From NCBI RefSeq assembly GCF_007786455.1, contig NZ_VNJK01000001.1, positions 526,576 through 590,575 on the forward strand: a DNA stretch of 64,000 nt. Reading direction: 5' to 3'. The stretch comes from Paenibacillus agilis (GTDB taxonomy: Bacteria; Bacillota; Bacilli; Paenibacillales; Paenibacillaceae). The notes under the pieces are model-generated. The model did no database searches. It was not told the origin of the DNA and saw nothing but the letters and a program-made list of their open reading frames with translations. The position numbers were made by a program, and so were the translations under genes. Positions 7,886 to 17,536 of this stretch are shown piece by piece (the stretch's first letter is position 1; each line of letters begins with the position of its first letter).

Positions 7886-9517
7886 TTATTGGACGCCTAT
7901 AGATTCTTTAATTCCATTTACAATACTTGCAGCAACACGATGCTGGAACTCTTCTGTTAGCATTTGTTGTTCCTCTTGAGGATTCGATAGGAACCCGATT
8001 TCTAGTAGAACGGCAGGTACTTTGGCTTTAGTTAGTACTTCGTATGAATTGTTTTTCACTTTGCGATCGTTAAATTTAGTAGCACCTAGTATATGCCTGT
8101 GCATAATATCAGCAAATTGTTGATGCGATTTGTGATGGAAATACGTTTCGGTTCCGCCAACTGTTCGCTTTGGTGCTGCTGAATTTGCATGGATGGATAC
8201 GAATGCTGCTGCATTTACGCGGTTGGCCATCTCTATTCGTTCTGAACGCTGAATGTATGTATCATCTGTTCGCGTCATAATAACTTGGATATTCTCTTCT
8301 TGGAGCAGTAGTTGTTCCACTTTTAGAGCTAGAGCCAGTACAAAGTCTTTCTCGTATTTACCTGAAGCACCGACAGTGCCTGAATCTTTCGCGCCATGAC
8401 CAGCATCAATGACGACTATTTTCTTGCCGTCAATCGTAGTCGGCGGCGTAGTTACCGGAGGAGTAGTAGTCGGAGGATCCGTAACTGCCGGGGGCACTAC
8501 TTGATCTCCAGTATGCAGCTCCAACGTAAGTAAGCCTGATTCACTGCCGCCATCGGTAATTGTGTAGCCGATATCCGCCTTTGTATCTAGTACGATACGA
8601 ATCGTAGAAGACTTTTCGTCAAATAATGAGTATCGTACTTGCTCAATGTGAGGGTTGTCCACGATATAGTCGAGTTTCCCGTGGAATCCAGCTTTTCCAT
8701 TTGTAAGTTGTCCATCAATAAATTCAGTGGTGAAGGCTGTTGCAGGAATATCCATGACAATACGATTCGGGTCAGTCAGTGTAATTATTTTTGGCTTCAC
8801 CGTTCCTTGCACTTCGACCATCAATTTATTATCCATATAGTTAATACTGTTTATTTGCGCGGTGCCGGAAGTAGAACCCTTGTTAGAACCTGTATTTCCC
8901 GGAGGTATGGTTTCATTCTGGTTTGGATCTGGCTTAACCTCTTCTTTGGGAGGAGGAGTTTGAATCAAGACTGACTTGTTGGCATTATCCCATCGAACTT
9001 TCAGGCCAAATTGCTCGCCTACAAAGCGAAGAGGTACAAGCGCTGTACCACCTTCAACGACAGGCGGACTGCTTAATGTCGTTTCCGTTCCATTTACGAT
9101 AGAGGCATTGCTTCCAACGGTTAGCTGTATTTTGTTTGTACCATCAGAAATATGGAGCTGTTTGGACTCTTTCTCCCAATCGACAGCGTAACCAAGATGC
9201 TCAATAACAACTCGAAGCGGAATCATGACAGATTGATTCATATTTTTTACTTCAGCATTTGAAGGGAGCGTAAGTTTCTTATCGTCTATTATAATGCTTG
9301 TACTCTTTGCATCCTTTGTGCTTGGAGTAGGTTGGATAAGTTGTGGAACTTCAGTAGTATTCTTATCATTAGTTCCATTAGTAGCTTTTTTACTCTTTGT
9401 AGATTGTGTAAGATTAGTAGATTTTGTACTTTGCTCAGCTTGAGCAATAGTAGGAAGGGTAAATAAAAACGTCAGTAACATCAGCAAGAGACCGTATTTT
9501 TTCATGGTAGTCGACAT
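7886..9517 (-). CDS. N-acetylmuramoyl-L-alanine amidase with copper-amine-oxidase-like and AMIN domains
   Basis: Secreted cell-wall hydrolase, 543 aa, cutting the lactyl-amide bond between MurNAc and the stem peptide. Order: signal peptide (about 1-28), Ser/Thr/Lys/Asn linker, copper amine oxidase N-terminal-like domain (about 75-190; VMIPLRVVIEHLGYAVDW and TALVPLRFVGEQFGLKV), AMIN domain (about 222-335), a Pro/Thr linker and an Amidase_3 catalytic domain (about 367-541). The zinc ligands are present: His of DAGHG, Glu of KYEKD, His of SIHANS; the catalytic Glu is in LLEIGFLSN. GGAGG lies close before ATG 9517; ATG four codons in is an alternative. Monocistronic. AMIN suggests targeting to a wall or pilus-like partner. 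Confidence 0.93.
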   Translation of the reverse strand: MSTTMKKYGLLLMLLTFLFTLPTIAQAEQSTKSTNLTQSTKSKKATNGTNDKNTTEVPQLIQPTPSTKDAKSTSIIIDDKKLTLPSNAEVKNMNQSVMIPLRVVIEHLGYAVDWEKESKQLHISDGTNKIQLTVGSNASIVNGTETTLSSPPVVEGGTALVPLRFVGEQFGLKVRWDNANKSVLIQTPPPKEEVKPDPNQNETIPPGNTGSNKGSTSGTAQINSINYMDNKLMVEVQGTVKPKIITLTDPNRIVMDIPATAFTTEFIDGQLTNGKAGFHGKLDYIVDNPHIEQVRYSLFDEKSSTIRIVLDTKADIGYTITDGGSESGLLTLELHTGDQVVPPAVTDPPTTTPPVTTPPTTIDGKKIVVIDAGHGAKDSGTVGASGKYEKDFVLALALKVEQLLLQEENIQVIMTRTDDTYIQRSERIEMANRVNAAAFVSIHANSAAPKRTVGGTETYFHHKSHQQFADIMHRHILGATKFNDRKVKNNSYEVLTKAKVPAVLLEIGFLSNPQEEQQMLTEEFQHRVAASIVNGIKESIGVQ

Positions 9518-9837
9518 AATCCTCCATCCCTCGTTAGTAAATCATCCATTTCAATCATATAATACTTAAAATTACCATACTTAATAGACGCGAAATAGTA
9601 GTTGAATGTTGCGGATTGATCTGAAATAAATGTAACACAATTCAAGTGGAGAAATAATAATTTTTTTGTTACTTTATTCCTGCTAATCTGTATGCAGATG
9701 TAAATAGAGTGGCATTTTAGTCGAAATTAACAACCACATTAAGAGGTATTAGTGTCGAATGAGAGGGAATATTATCGAGGGAAATAGAAGCTTCTAATAG
9801 AGGTTAATCATATTGGAAAATGCAAATGATAGCGAAG
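9518..9837. other. Non-coding stretch between amidase and YnfA genes
   Basis: AT-rich, about 320 bp, with no open frame that has a ribosome-binding site. It should hold the amidase promoter (reading left), but I see no convincing -35/-10 pair. Confidence 0.5.
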
Positions 9838-9869
9838 AATAGAGGAAGGGGATATCTCCTTCCTCTATT
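9838..9869 (-). terminator. Hairpin after ynfA-like gene
   Basis: Perfect 12-bp stem AATAGAGGAAGG / CCTTCCTCTATT, 5 bp after the stop codon. There is no clear T-run on either side, so it may act as an RNA end-stabiliser rather than a classic terminator. Confidence 0.55.
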
Positions 9870-9874
9870 AGCAT

Positions 9875-10204
9875 TTAGGCAGAACGTGGCGCCCATAATA
9901 TGACGGCAACGCCAATGAGACAAATCAATCCACCGATGATGTCATATCTATCCGGTGCCTGCTTGTCCACAATCCAGCCCCAAAGGATGGCAAGCATGAC
10001 AAATGCCCCTCCATATGCTGCATATACTTTTCCGAATGAAGGGAATGATTGTAGGGTGGGGATGATTCCGTAGGCGATGAGAATAATTCCTCCCCATATG
10101 CCATAGGAAAGCGGCTTTGATTCTCTTAACCAGAGCCAAATAAGATACCCGCCTCCAATCTCTGCAAGTCCAGCGACAATAAACAACAATATTGCGGTAA
10201 ACAT
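9875..10204 (-). CDS. YnfA family (UPF0060) membrane protein
   Basis: Small integral membrane protein, 109 aa, four predicted transmembrane helices. The family signature is clear: VAGLAEIGGGYLIWLWLR (about 9-26), YAAYGGAFVMLAILWGW (about 62-78) and the ending IGGLICLIGVAVILWAPR. The family resembles small multidrug resistance transporters, but its function is poorly defined. ATG 10204 has an AAGGAGG site 7 nt upstream. It stands alone. Confidence 0.93.
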   Translation of the reverse strand: MFTAILLFIVAGLAEIGGGYLIWLWLRESKPLSYGIWGGIILIAYGIIPTLQSFPSFGKVYAAYGGAFVMLAILWGWIVDKQAPDRYDIIGGLICLIGVAVILWAPRSA

Positions 10205-10348
10205 GTAAAGCCTCCTTAATACCGATCATCAATGTGCTATTTATTATAAACGATATTTGTTAGGAAGAGGGAGAAACAATCCTTGGAGATAGCTTGATAG
10301 GTGGAGGGGCAAGATGAAGGCTGTCTCTCGAAGTGTCTCTGTTACAGA

Positions 10349-10392
10349 AACAGCTGCCTCTAAGCACAAGCTTTGCTTAAAAGGCAGCTGTT
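10349..10392. repeat. Long hairpin between ynfA-like and YciI-like genes
   Basis: AACAGCTGCCT pairs with AGGCAGCTGTT, and inside it TAAGCA pairs with TGCTTA, giving a stem of about 17 bp. It lies 20 bp after the YciI-like stop on the minus strand and could be its transcript end; no T-run is present. Confidence 0.6.
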
Positions 10393-10412
10393 GAGAAACT
10401 AAATGTTACGAT

Positions 10413-10670
10413 TTACATAAGACCCCATTCTCTTAGGTCCAAGTGACGTACATCTTCAATAATGTATGGATCTTGCTCTGCCAACTGCTTCGCTTCCTCG
10501 AAGGAATCTGCGATATAAATAACCATGCCGCCTGAACCATCCGCGAATGGACCTCTAGCAAAAATTTTCCCCTCTGCATGCAGATTTTCAAGGTACGCTA
10601 AATGATCAGGGCGATAAGTAGCATTTTTAGAAATATCTTTCATGTTCAAGATTGCTGCAAAATAAGCCAT
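10413..10670 (-). CDS. YciI-like protein
   Basis: An 85-aa dimeric alpha/beta-barrel protein of the YCII-related family: AAILNMKDISK at the start, YRPDHLAYLENLHAEGKIFARGPF (His and Asp/Gly positions typical of the family) and IADSFEEAKQLAEQDPY. Such proteins are thought to be small hydrolases or decarboxylase-like enzymes, but most have no proven reaction. ATG 10670 lies behind AAAAAGGAGAG. It stands alone. Confidence 0.88.
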   Translation of the reverse strand: MAYFAAILNMKDISKNATYRPDHLAYLENLHAEGKIFARGPFADGSGGMVIYIADSFEEAKQLAEQDPYIIEDVRHLDLREWGLM

Positions 10671-10782
10671 AATACGATCTCTCCTTTTTATGGATATGGA
10701 AATACAGAGCTAATTTCAGTATAGCCTGAAAAGTGGAAATAGGGTATCTCATAGACAAACACATCAATTGTTTGCTTTTTAT

Positions 10783-10810
10783 TTGACAATATTCAAACGA
10801 TGATTAATAA
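10783..10810 (+). promoter_or_regulatory. Candidate promoter for DUF2087 gene
   Basis: TTGACA at 10783-10788 with TAATAA at 10805-10810 (16-nt spacer). A start of translation at ATG 10810 would fall inside this -10, which supports a later start codon. Confidence 0.5.
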
Positions 10811-10851
10811 TGTCTATTATAAGACAAACGAAAATGGGATGTGTTTATTTC

Positions 10852-11604
10852 ATGGATATATCAGAATTGTTCTGGAATGCTTCTATAGATGAGTTGAAGC
10901 AAGGGTATCATGAGCAAGAACAGCAATATGTATGTTTGTTATGCGGTAAGACGGTAGAGAAGGGCATTATCTATAAGCAAGGCGATACGTTGTATGAAGC
11001 TGAGCGATATACGCGTCTTCACATTGAGCGTGAGCACGAATCGGTGTTCCACTACCTCATTCAGATGGATAAGAAGATGACCGGTTTGACCGAGCATCAG
11101 AATGGTCTGCTCAAATGTTTTTATGATGGAAAAAGTGATCGCGACATTCAGCAGCAAATGGGGATCGGGAGTGCATCCACGATTCGGAATCATCGCTTCG
11201 TATTGAAGGAGAAAGAACGTCAAGCGAAGGTGTTCTTAACGTTAATGGAGCTGCTGAAGGAAAAGGATGAACACGCGCCTGCCTTTGTTGAGTATCATAA
11301 GACGGCTACGATGGTAGACGAGCGATATAATGTAACCCAAGAAGAGAATGATAAGCTTCTAACAAAATATTTCCCAGACGGAATAGATGGCAAGCTAAAG
11401 ACGTTCTCCATGAAAGAGAAGAGCAAATTAGTCGTGCTGCGAGAGATCGCTAAGCGATTCCAAACGGATACCGTTTACAATGAGAAAGAGATTAATGAAG
11501 TATTAAAAGCTGTCTACGATGATCACGTAACTTTGCGCAGATATTTGATCGAATATGGTTTTCTCGATCGTAAAGAAGATGGCAGTGAATATTGGCTCAA
11601 GTAG
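10852..11604 (+). CDS. DUF2087 domain protein with Zn-finger-like N-terminus
   Basis: About 250 aa. The N-terminal part has CLLCGK and, about 30 residues on, HIEREH, a possible zinc site of two Cys and two His. A middle segment (about 75-115; LTEHQNGLLKCF...SDRDIQQQMG) looks like a helix-turn-helix of the LuxR/sigma-region-4 kind. The C-terminal third (about 165-248; YFPDGIDGKLKTFSMKEKSK, YNEKEINEVL, LRRYLIEYGFLDRKEDG) is DUF2087, found in Bacillales putative regulators. Start uncertain: ATG 10852 has GGGATG upstream, ATG 10834 is also possible. The next gene begins soon after its stop. Probable transcription regulator; target unknown. Confidence 0.75.
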   Translation: MDISELFWNASIDELKQGYHEQEQQYVCLLCGKTVEKGIIYKQGDTLYEAERYTRLHIEREHESVFHYLIQMDKKMTGLTEHQNGLLKCFYDGKSDRDIQQQMGIGSASTIRNHRFVLKEKERQAKVFLTLMELLKEKDEHAPAFVEYHKTATMVDERYNVTQEENDKLLTKYFPDGIDGKLKTFSMKEKSKLVVLREIAKRFQTDTVYNEKEINEVLKAVYDDHVTLRRYLIEYGFLDRKEDGSEYWLK

Positions 11605-11655
11605 GAGCGAGTGTATGAAATAGAAGGTTTACTAGCAGAAAGGAGTAAGATAGAA

Positions 11656-12000
11656 ATGAATCGCAGAGAAGAATTAAAAGCTGCATACAAAGAAATAAAA
11701 ACGGAAGCGGGCGTTTATGAGATCCGCAATACGATTACTAATAAAAGGCTTGTGGTGAGCACTTCGAATTTGAGAACCATTGAAGGTAAGAAATTTCAGC
11801 TTAATATGGGCGGACATATGAATAAAGCGCTGCAAGCAGAATGGAATACGTATGGAGAAGCGGCATTTGAAATCGAAACACTGGAAATTTTAAAAAAGAA
11901 AGAACATGGTTACTTTGATGAGAAAGAAGAATTGAAGAAGTTGGAAGAGAAGTGGTTGAACGAGCTGCAGCCATATGGTGAAGCAGGGTACAACAAATAA
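11656..12000 (+). CDS. GIY-YIG nuclease family protein
   Basis: A 114-aa protein with a degenerate GIY-YIG core: AGVYEIRNTITNKRLVV (about 19-35) stands for the GIY...YIG strands, and the asymmetric tail LEEKWLNELQPYGEAGYN is typical of small Bacillales members. The start ATG 11656 lies 10 nt after AAAGGAG; a GTG at 11611 next to the preceding stop codon is an alternative that would add 15 residues. Because the nuclease motif is altered, activity is uncertain. It may be cotranscribed with the DUF2087 gene; a terminator follows at 12067. Confidence 0.8.
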   Translation: MNRREELKAAYKEIKTEAGVYEIRNTITNKRLVVSTSNLRTIEGKKFQLNMGGHMNKALQAEWNTYGEAAFEIETLEILKKKEHGYFDEKEELKKLEEKWLNELQPYGEAGYNK

Positions 12001-12066
12001 TTTTATGTGATTGGATGATCTTTGCACCCATATGGACTGAGGTATACACAATAATATATAAAATGG

Positions 12067-12102
12067 AAAAGGGACAAGTCATCAAATGACTGTCCCTTTT
12101 TT
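12067..12102. terminator. Shared terminator of GIY-YIG and RluA genes
   Basis: Stem AAAGGGACAAGTCAT / ATGACTGTCCCTTT with a 3-nt loop and T-run on the right, A-run on the left; lies between convergent genes. Confidence 0.9.
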
Positions 12103-12118
12103 GCTTGTATGGAAAGTT

Positions 12119-13180
12119 TTAAGAATTAGCAGGTGCAAATAGGTTCGTAAATTTCTTTGGAATGTCCGTCTCGAAGCGCAGTACTTTGCCTGTTGTCGGA
12201 TGCGTAAAGGACAGAACGCGAGCATGCAAGCCGAGACGGCCAATCGTTCTCACTTTTGAGCCGTACTTTTTGTCGCCTACAATTGGATGTCCGATGTCTT
12301 CCATATGCGCGCGAATTTGGTTTTTGCGGCCTGTTTCAAGCTGTACTTCTAGCAAGGAATACTGGCGGTTAGATTGCAGCACTTTGTAGTGAGTAACCGC
12401 ATGCTGACCGTCATTTGGGTATGGACTAGAGTACATTTTCAGCGTTTTGCTCTCTTTTAGCCATGAGGAAATCGTACCTTCCGGCTTATTAACAGTGCCT
12501 TCTACAAGAGCTACATAAATACGTTCTTGTACGTTTTCCTTCCATGCATTTTGCAACGTCTGTTGGACATGCTCGCTCTTTGCGAACATCATGACACCAG
12601 ATGTATCACGATCAAGGCGATGGACGACGAAAATGCGATTCGCTGGATGTGATTGGCGTACATGTGCAGTAAGCTGGCGGTAAGCCGTCAGTTCTTTTTC
12701 TTGTGGCGAAGCAACGGAAAGTAAGCCTGCATCTTTGTTAATGACGATCACATGATCATCTTCATGGATGATTCGCAAGCCAACGAATGCAGGTGCATCG
12801 GTCGTTTTTTCTTTGCTCACTGTGACGATGTCGCCTGGTTCAAGTTGGAAGTTATATACGGTTGTCGCTTTGTTATTTACGGATACTTGTCCACGTGCTA
12901 GTACGGATTTAACCGCGTTGCGACCCATGTTTATATGTGCAATCAAAAAGTTTAGCAGTTCAGACGATTGTTCAACTGTATAGGATTTAGCTTGCGGCTT
13001 TGCAGGTGCTTTTATTGGTGCATGTTGTGATGATTTATTTGTCGTATGCTTTGTTGGTTTAGATGATGTTGCATGTTCCAGACCATGATTTCTGTGTTTG
13101 CTATTATTTCTATTGGAGCCGCCGCCTCTTTGTTGAGTTGGCTTTCCAGTAGGTGAAGCGTAGCTGTTTCTTTTCTTCAT
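12119..13180 (-). CDS. RluA family pseudouridine synthase with basic N-terminal extension
   Basis: Isomerises uridine to pseudouridine in rRNA or tRNA. Of the 353 aa, the first about 65 are a low-complexity tail rich in Lys, His, Asn, Ser and Gly. An S4 RNA-binding domain follows (about 70-125; LLNFLIAHINMGRNAVKSVL), then the catalytic domain with HRLDRDTSGVM (about 186-196), where the first Asp is the nucleophile, and LLEVQLETGRKNQIRAHM near the end. ATG 13180 has GAGGTC 5 nt upstream. The basic tail may add RNA affinity; which RNA is modified cannot be told. Confidence 0.92.
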   Translation of the reverse strand: MKKRNSYASPTGKPTQQRGGGSNRNNSKHRNHGLEHATSSKPTKHTTNKSSQHAPIKAPAKPQAKSYTVEQSSELLNFLIAHINMGRNAVKSVLARGQVSVNNKATTVYNFQLEPGDIVTVSKEKTTDAPAFVGLRIIHEDDHVIVINKDAGLLSVASPQEKELTAYRQLTAHVRQSHPANRIFVVHRLDRDTSGVMMFAKSEHVQQTLQNAWKENVQERIYVALVEGTVNKPEGTISSWLKESKTLKMYSSPYPNDGQHAVTHYKVLQSNRQYSLLEVQLETGRKNQIRAHMEDIGHPIVGDKKYGSKVRTIGRLGLHARVLSFTHPTTGKVLRFETDIPKKFTNLFAPANS

Positions 13181-13431
13181 CGTTGACCTCTTTCTGTTCC
13201 TTCATGCAGCGTTAATGCAAGCCGATCATGAATTCCGTTCATCATTACGGATTGAATACTCCCATCATATCAAAAAGAGCTATCTCACGCTATCGAAAGC
13301 ACGAGGGAAACAGTCGTGCTATAATTATTCGTAAGGCGTTTCCGCATAAGGACGGATTGAATCACAAGGTAATTTCGAATAGACCTTGCAGCTGAGTCAT
13401 TTATCAATTTAAGTTAGGAGCATCTGATCGC

Positions 13432-15282
13432 ATGACATTAACGATGAGTGAAGCGCGTTTGACGCTTCAAAAAGTATATGGCTATGATGATTTTCGGGAA
13501 GGACAGACTCGAATCATTGGTCATTTGCTGGAACGTAAAGACACAGTCGGCATCATGCCAACCGGCGGAGGTAAATCGATCTGCTACCAAGTGCCCGCGC
13601 TGCTTCAGCATGGCTTGACGCTAGTTATTTCACCGCTAATTTCACTGATGAAGGACCAGGTTGATGCGCTTCATAGTTTGGGAGTTAGAGCTGGTTATAT
13701 CAACAGCACACAGGATGCATCTGAGGCAGGACGGATTTTGTATGAGGCTGAACGAGGCCAATTGAAGCTATTGTACGTTGCACCAGAAAGACTAGAAAGC
13801 GAATGGTTCCGTGAACGCGCGAAACAGCTTCGTATTTCCTTTATCGCTGTGGATGAAGCCCACTGTGTGTCCCACTGGGGACATGATTTCCGGACGAGCT
13901 ACCGAGCAATCGCGCCATTTGTACGTGAACTGGCTGCGCATAACTATGGTGAGCGACCACTTCTCGCTGCGTTCACAGCTACCGCAACGCCAGAAGTAAC
14001 AGAGGATATGATCCGTCTGCTCGAGCTGCAAGAACCAGAGTTGATCGTGACTGGCTTCAAGCGCGATAATCTTGCTTTTACGGTGCTGCGTGGTGAGAAT
14101 CGCAAAGACTTCGCGTTAAACTATGTTCGTCAGCGTACGAATATGGTCGGTATTATTTATGCTTCAACCCGCAAAGATGTCGAAGATTTGCATAATATGC
14201 TGGTGAAGGCAGGAATTCCAGCGGGGCGCTATCATGCAGGATTGTCTGATGATGAGCGCGCGCAGATGCAGGAAGCATTTCTATACGATGACATTCGGGT
14301 TATTGTAGCGACGAATGCCTTTGGTATGGGGATAGATAAGTCGAATGTAAGGTATGTACTGCATTACAATATGCCGAAGCATATGGAAGCGTATGTGCAG
14401 GAGGCAGGCCGTGCGGGACGAGATGGAGAAGCAAGCGAATGTGTGCTGTTGTTCCACCCGCAGGATATTTTGACACAGAAGTTTTTTATCGAGCAGAGTG
14501 AAGCTTTGCCAGAGCGAAAAGCCCATGAATATAAGAAGCTGCAGTCTATGATCGACTTTTGCTATACACCGGAATGTCTCGTGACGTATATGCAGCGCTA
14601 CTTTGGTGAGATTGACCAGCAACCGTGCGGCATGTGCGGTAATTGCAAGGACGAGCGGGAACAAGTTGATATTACCTTGGATGCGCAAAAAATCTTTTCG
14701 TGTATTTATCGGATGCGCGAGCGCTGGGGTGTTTCGATGGTTGCCTCGGTATTAAAAGGTTCTCGAAACAAAAAGGTTGTGCAAAATGGCTTCGATCTGC
14801 TGCCAACGCATGGTATGATGCGTCATCTGACCGAGAAGGCGATCTCCGATATTATTTATGTACTTATCGCTGATGGATACTTAGGCCTGAGTGAGGGCCA
14901 ATATCCTGTTGTTCGTTTGCTGCCTACGGCGGCTGATGTGCTAAAAGGTCAACAGCAGGTGTTCCAGAAGGTTGCGAACGAGCTTAAGCCTAAGGTAGAA
15001 GCAGCAGTAGACGAAACGTTGTTCGAGCAGCTGCGCCTATTGCGTCGTGATATTGCCAATAAAGCGAATGTGCCACCATATATCGTCTTCAATGACAGCA
15101 CGCTTCGGGAAATGACGGAGAAGCGACCAACGACCGTTGATGCATTCCTGAAGGTTAAAGGTGTCGGTGAGGCGAAGGTGCAGAAGTTTGGACAGCCATT
15201 CCTTGATTTGTTCCGTCATTTGGAGCAGCAGGAAGCTTCACAGGATGAGCCATCCGGTTGGTATGAGGATGAAGGGTATTAA
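13432..15282 (+). CDS. recQ: ATP-dependent DNA helicase RecQ
   Basis: 3'-5' DNA helicase for recombination repair, 616 aa. Visible motifs: Walker A MPTGGGKSICYQ (about 42-53), VDEAHCVSHWGHDFR (about 139-153), ATNAFGMGIDKSNVRYVLHY (about 296-315) and QEAGRAGRDG (about 323-332). The zinc-binding Cys set is at 380-406 (FCYTPEC and CGMCGNC), followed by the RQC winged helix and a C-terminal HRDC domain (about 528-605). It stands alone with a terminator at 15421. Confidence 0.95.
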   Translation: MTLTMSEARLTLQKVYGYDDFREGQTRIIGHLLERKDTVGIMPTGGGKSICYQVPALLQHGLTLVISPLISLMKDQVDALHSLGVRAGYINSTQDASEAGRILYEAERGQLKLLYVAPERLESEWFRERAKQLRISFIAVDEAHCVSHWGHDFRTSYRAIAPFVRELAAHNYGERPLLAAFTATATPEVTEDMIRLLELQEPELIVTGFKRDNLAFTVLRGENRKDFALNYVRQRTNMVGIIYASTRKDVEDLHNMLVKAGIPAGRYHAGLSDDERAQMQEAFLYDDIRVIVATNAFGMGIDKSNVRYVLHYNMPKHMEAYVQEAGRAGRDGEASECVLLFHPQDILTQKFFIEQSEALPERKAHEYKKLQSMIDFCYTPECLVTYMQRYFGEIDQQPCGMCGNCKDEREQVDITLDAQKIFSCIYRMRERWGVSMVASVLKGSRNKKVVQNGFDLLPTHGMMRHLTEKAISDIIYVLIADGYLGLSEGQYPVVRLLPTAADVLKGQQQVFQKVANELKPKVEAAVDETLFEQLRLLRRDIANKANVPPYIVFNDSTLREMTEKRPTTVDAFLKVKGVGEAKVQKFGQPFLDLFRHLEQQEASQDEPSGWYEDEGY

Positions 15283-15420
15283 AAATGTTACGAGTATAAA
15301 GAGATACAAAAGTGAGCAAGAAAGAGAATAGAACAAAGTTTCATTTTTCTATGAAGACTTCAAGGTGAACGTTTGCATGTTTGAGAAGGTTAAATTTCTC
15401 ATGGGCAGAACTTCGTAATG

Positions 15421-15453
15421 GATCGACCTTCTATAAAGGTCGGTCTTTTCTTT
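15421..15453 (+). terminator. Terminator after recQ
   Basis: Stem GATCGACCTT / AAGGTCGGTC (one G-U pair) with 5-nt loop and TTTTCTTTT. Confidence 0.85.
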
Positions 15454-15562
15454 TATAGTATATAGTTGGCTATATAGCTATAGTAGAGATACAGAAACTC
15501 GAATAATGGTCGGAAAATCGTTATAATGAGGATTGGCTGTTTAGCCGTTGAAAGGAGCTACT

Positions 15563-17440
15563 ATGAAAGTCGTACTAGCAACGTTAAATGCAAAATATAT
15601 TCACACATCACTCGCGATAAGGTGCCTTAAAGCACATTGTGAACCAGAGTTTCCGATAGAGCTGGCAGAGTTCACGATTAAAGATCCGGTTATGAACATC
15701 GTATCTGATCTATATCAGCGCAAGCCTGATGTAATAGGATTTTCCTGTTATATTTGGAATATCGAAGAAACGATAAAAGTCATTAGCATGCTGCGTAAAG
15801 TATTGCCGGAAGTAAAAGTAGTGCTTGGCGGGCCCGAAGTATCCTATGACACAACGTATTGGATGGAGCGACTTCCAGATGTTGACTTTATTATCGTAGG
15901 TGAAGGAGAAGAAACCCTGCTGCACTTGCTGCGCGAAATGAGCACGGATCAAAAGTATCATTTTGTGTTCGGAGTTGCGTATCGTAATAAAGCTAGTGAG
16001 GTTGTTATTAATCCGCCGCGTCCGAAGTTGGATTTGAATCAAATTCCGACCCCGTATCGGTTTGCGGAGGATTTGCCTGATTTGGGTCGTCGCGTCGTAT
16101 ATTTCGAAACGAGTCGTGGCTGCCCATTCAGCTGTCAGTTTTGTCTTTCCAGTATCGAAGTTGGCGTTCGCTATTTCGATATGGAGCGTACGAAGTCTGA
16201 TTTGTTGTATCTCATTAATAATGGCGCGAAGCTGATTAAGTTTGTCGATCGGACGTTTAATATTAAGCGAGATTATGCGATGGAAATTTTCCAGTTCCTA
16301 ATCGACAACCATAACGGTTGTGTGTTCCAATTTGAAATTACGGCGGATATTATGCGTCCGGAAGTGCTTGATTTCTTAGCAGAACATGCGCCTCCAGGCA
16401 TATTCCGCTTTGAAATTGGTGTGCAATCGACAAACGATCCAACGAATGAATTGGTTAAGCGTCGTCAAAACTTCGCGAAGTTGACTCGAACAGTAACGAA
16501 GGTTAAAAATAGCGGTAAGATTGACCAGCATCTTGACTTAATAGCTGGCTTGCCGCTGGAAGATTATTCTATATTCCGTACTACTTTTAACGATGTGTTT
16601 GCGCTTCGTCCAGAAGAAATTCAGCTTGGTTTCTTGAAGCTGCTGCGTGGAACGGGCTTGCGCATTGATGCCGCGAAGTACGGTTACGTTTATATGGATC
16701 ATGCTCCGTATGAAATGCTTAGCAATGATTTATTGCCATTTGATGATGTTGTCCGTCTTAAGCGATTGGAAGATGTATTGGAGAAATATTGGAACTCGCA
16801 TCGTCTGGATACGACGATGGAGCATCTGATGGAACGTGAATTTGGTTCACCGTTTGATTTCTTCCAAGCGTTTGGTGACTACTGGGAAGGTCAAGGTTGG
16901 CAGAAAATTGGCCATCAGTTAGAAGATCTATTCGTTCGTCTAAGCGGTTTCCTAGAAGAGCGTGAGCTGAAGCATCCAGAGGTTGCACAAGGGTTAATGA
17001 AGCTGGACTACTTTATGAACCACAAGTACAAGCCTCGTAAAATATGGTGGCAGGACGTTATTGATAAAGATGAGGCGGCTCGTATTCTTCGTGCAGCAGC
17101 AGAACATCCGGAGCGATTGGGCAGTGGTTTCGCGGCGCTCGGGCTGAATGAGCGTGATCTGCATAAGCATGCGGTTGTAGAACGGATGCCATTCGATGTG
17201 GCCTACTGGATGGTTGTAGGTCAGACAACAGGGCAAGGATCGGTGGGTGATGGAAATTCCAACGACCCTTCTAATCAAGATATACAGACTGCTTCAATGG
17301 AAGTGACTGCATCGGTTCAAACACTAGACGCTGCACCTTCAGGGGAGATAGAGTCATCCATTGTAATCGTTGTATACCAACAGCAGGAAAATGGCCGTCC
17401 ACTTGTCTTCGTTGTGTCCGACAAGGTGTTGCTGGCTTAG
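15563..17440 (+). CDS. B12-binding radical SAM protein, DUF4080 type
   Basis: Start at ATG 15563 behind GAAAGGAG; a TTG 15 bp earlier overlaps that site. The 625-aa protein has an N-terminal cobalamin-binding Rossmann domain (about 1-150; VIGFSCYIWN, VLGGPEVSYD), the radical SAM cluster SRGCPFSCQFC (about 185-195; CxxxCxxC), the TIM-barrel core, and a C-terminal DUF4080 region. A Ser/Asn/Gln/Thr-rich stretch (about 555-595) interrupts the C-terminus before a final strand IVIVVYQQQENG. Substrate unknown. A TATAAT at 15522 is a likely -10. The gene stands alone. Confidence 0.88.
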   Translation: MKVVLATLNAKYIHTSLAIRCLKAHCEPEFPIELAEFTIKDPVMNIVSDLYQRKPDVIGFSCYIWNIEETIKVISMLRKVLPEVKVVLGGPEVSYDTTYWMERLPDVDFIIVGEGEETLLHLLREMSTDQKYHFVFGVAYRNKASEVVINPPRPKLDLNQIPTPYRFAEDLPDLGRRVVYFETSRGCPFSCQFCLSSIEVGVRYFDMERTKSDLLYLINNGAKLIKFVDRTFNIKRDYAMEIFQFLIDNHNGCVFQFEITADIMRPEVLDFLAEHAPPGIFRFEIGVQSTNDPTNELVKRRQNFAKLTRTVTKVKNSGKIDQHLDLIAGLPLEDYSIFRTTFNDVFALRPEEIQLGFLKLLRGTGLRIDAAKYGYVYMDHAPYEMLSNDLLPFDDVVRLKRLEDVLEKYWNSHRLDTTMEHLMEREFGSPFDFFQAFGDYWEGQGWQKIGHQLEDLFVRLSGFLEERELKHPEVAQGLMKLDYFMNHKYKPRKIWWQDVIDKDEAARILRAAAEHPERLGSGFAALGLNERDLHKHAVVERMPFDVAYWMVVGQTTGQGSVGDGNSNDPSNQDIQTASMEVTASVQTLDAAPSGEIESSIVIVVYQQQENGRPLVFVVSDKVLLA

Positions 17441-17536
17441 TTTTAGGCTGATAAACAAATACGTGAAGTCGTTAAATGGTCAGAACTGAGATGTTTCAAT
17501 CGTTTTCACGCGATAGGAGACGCCCAGAATGACAAT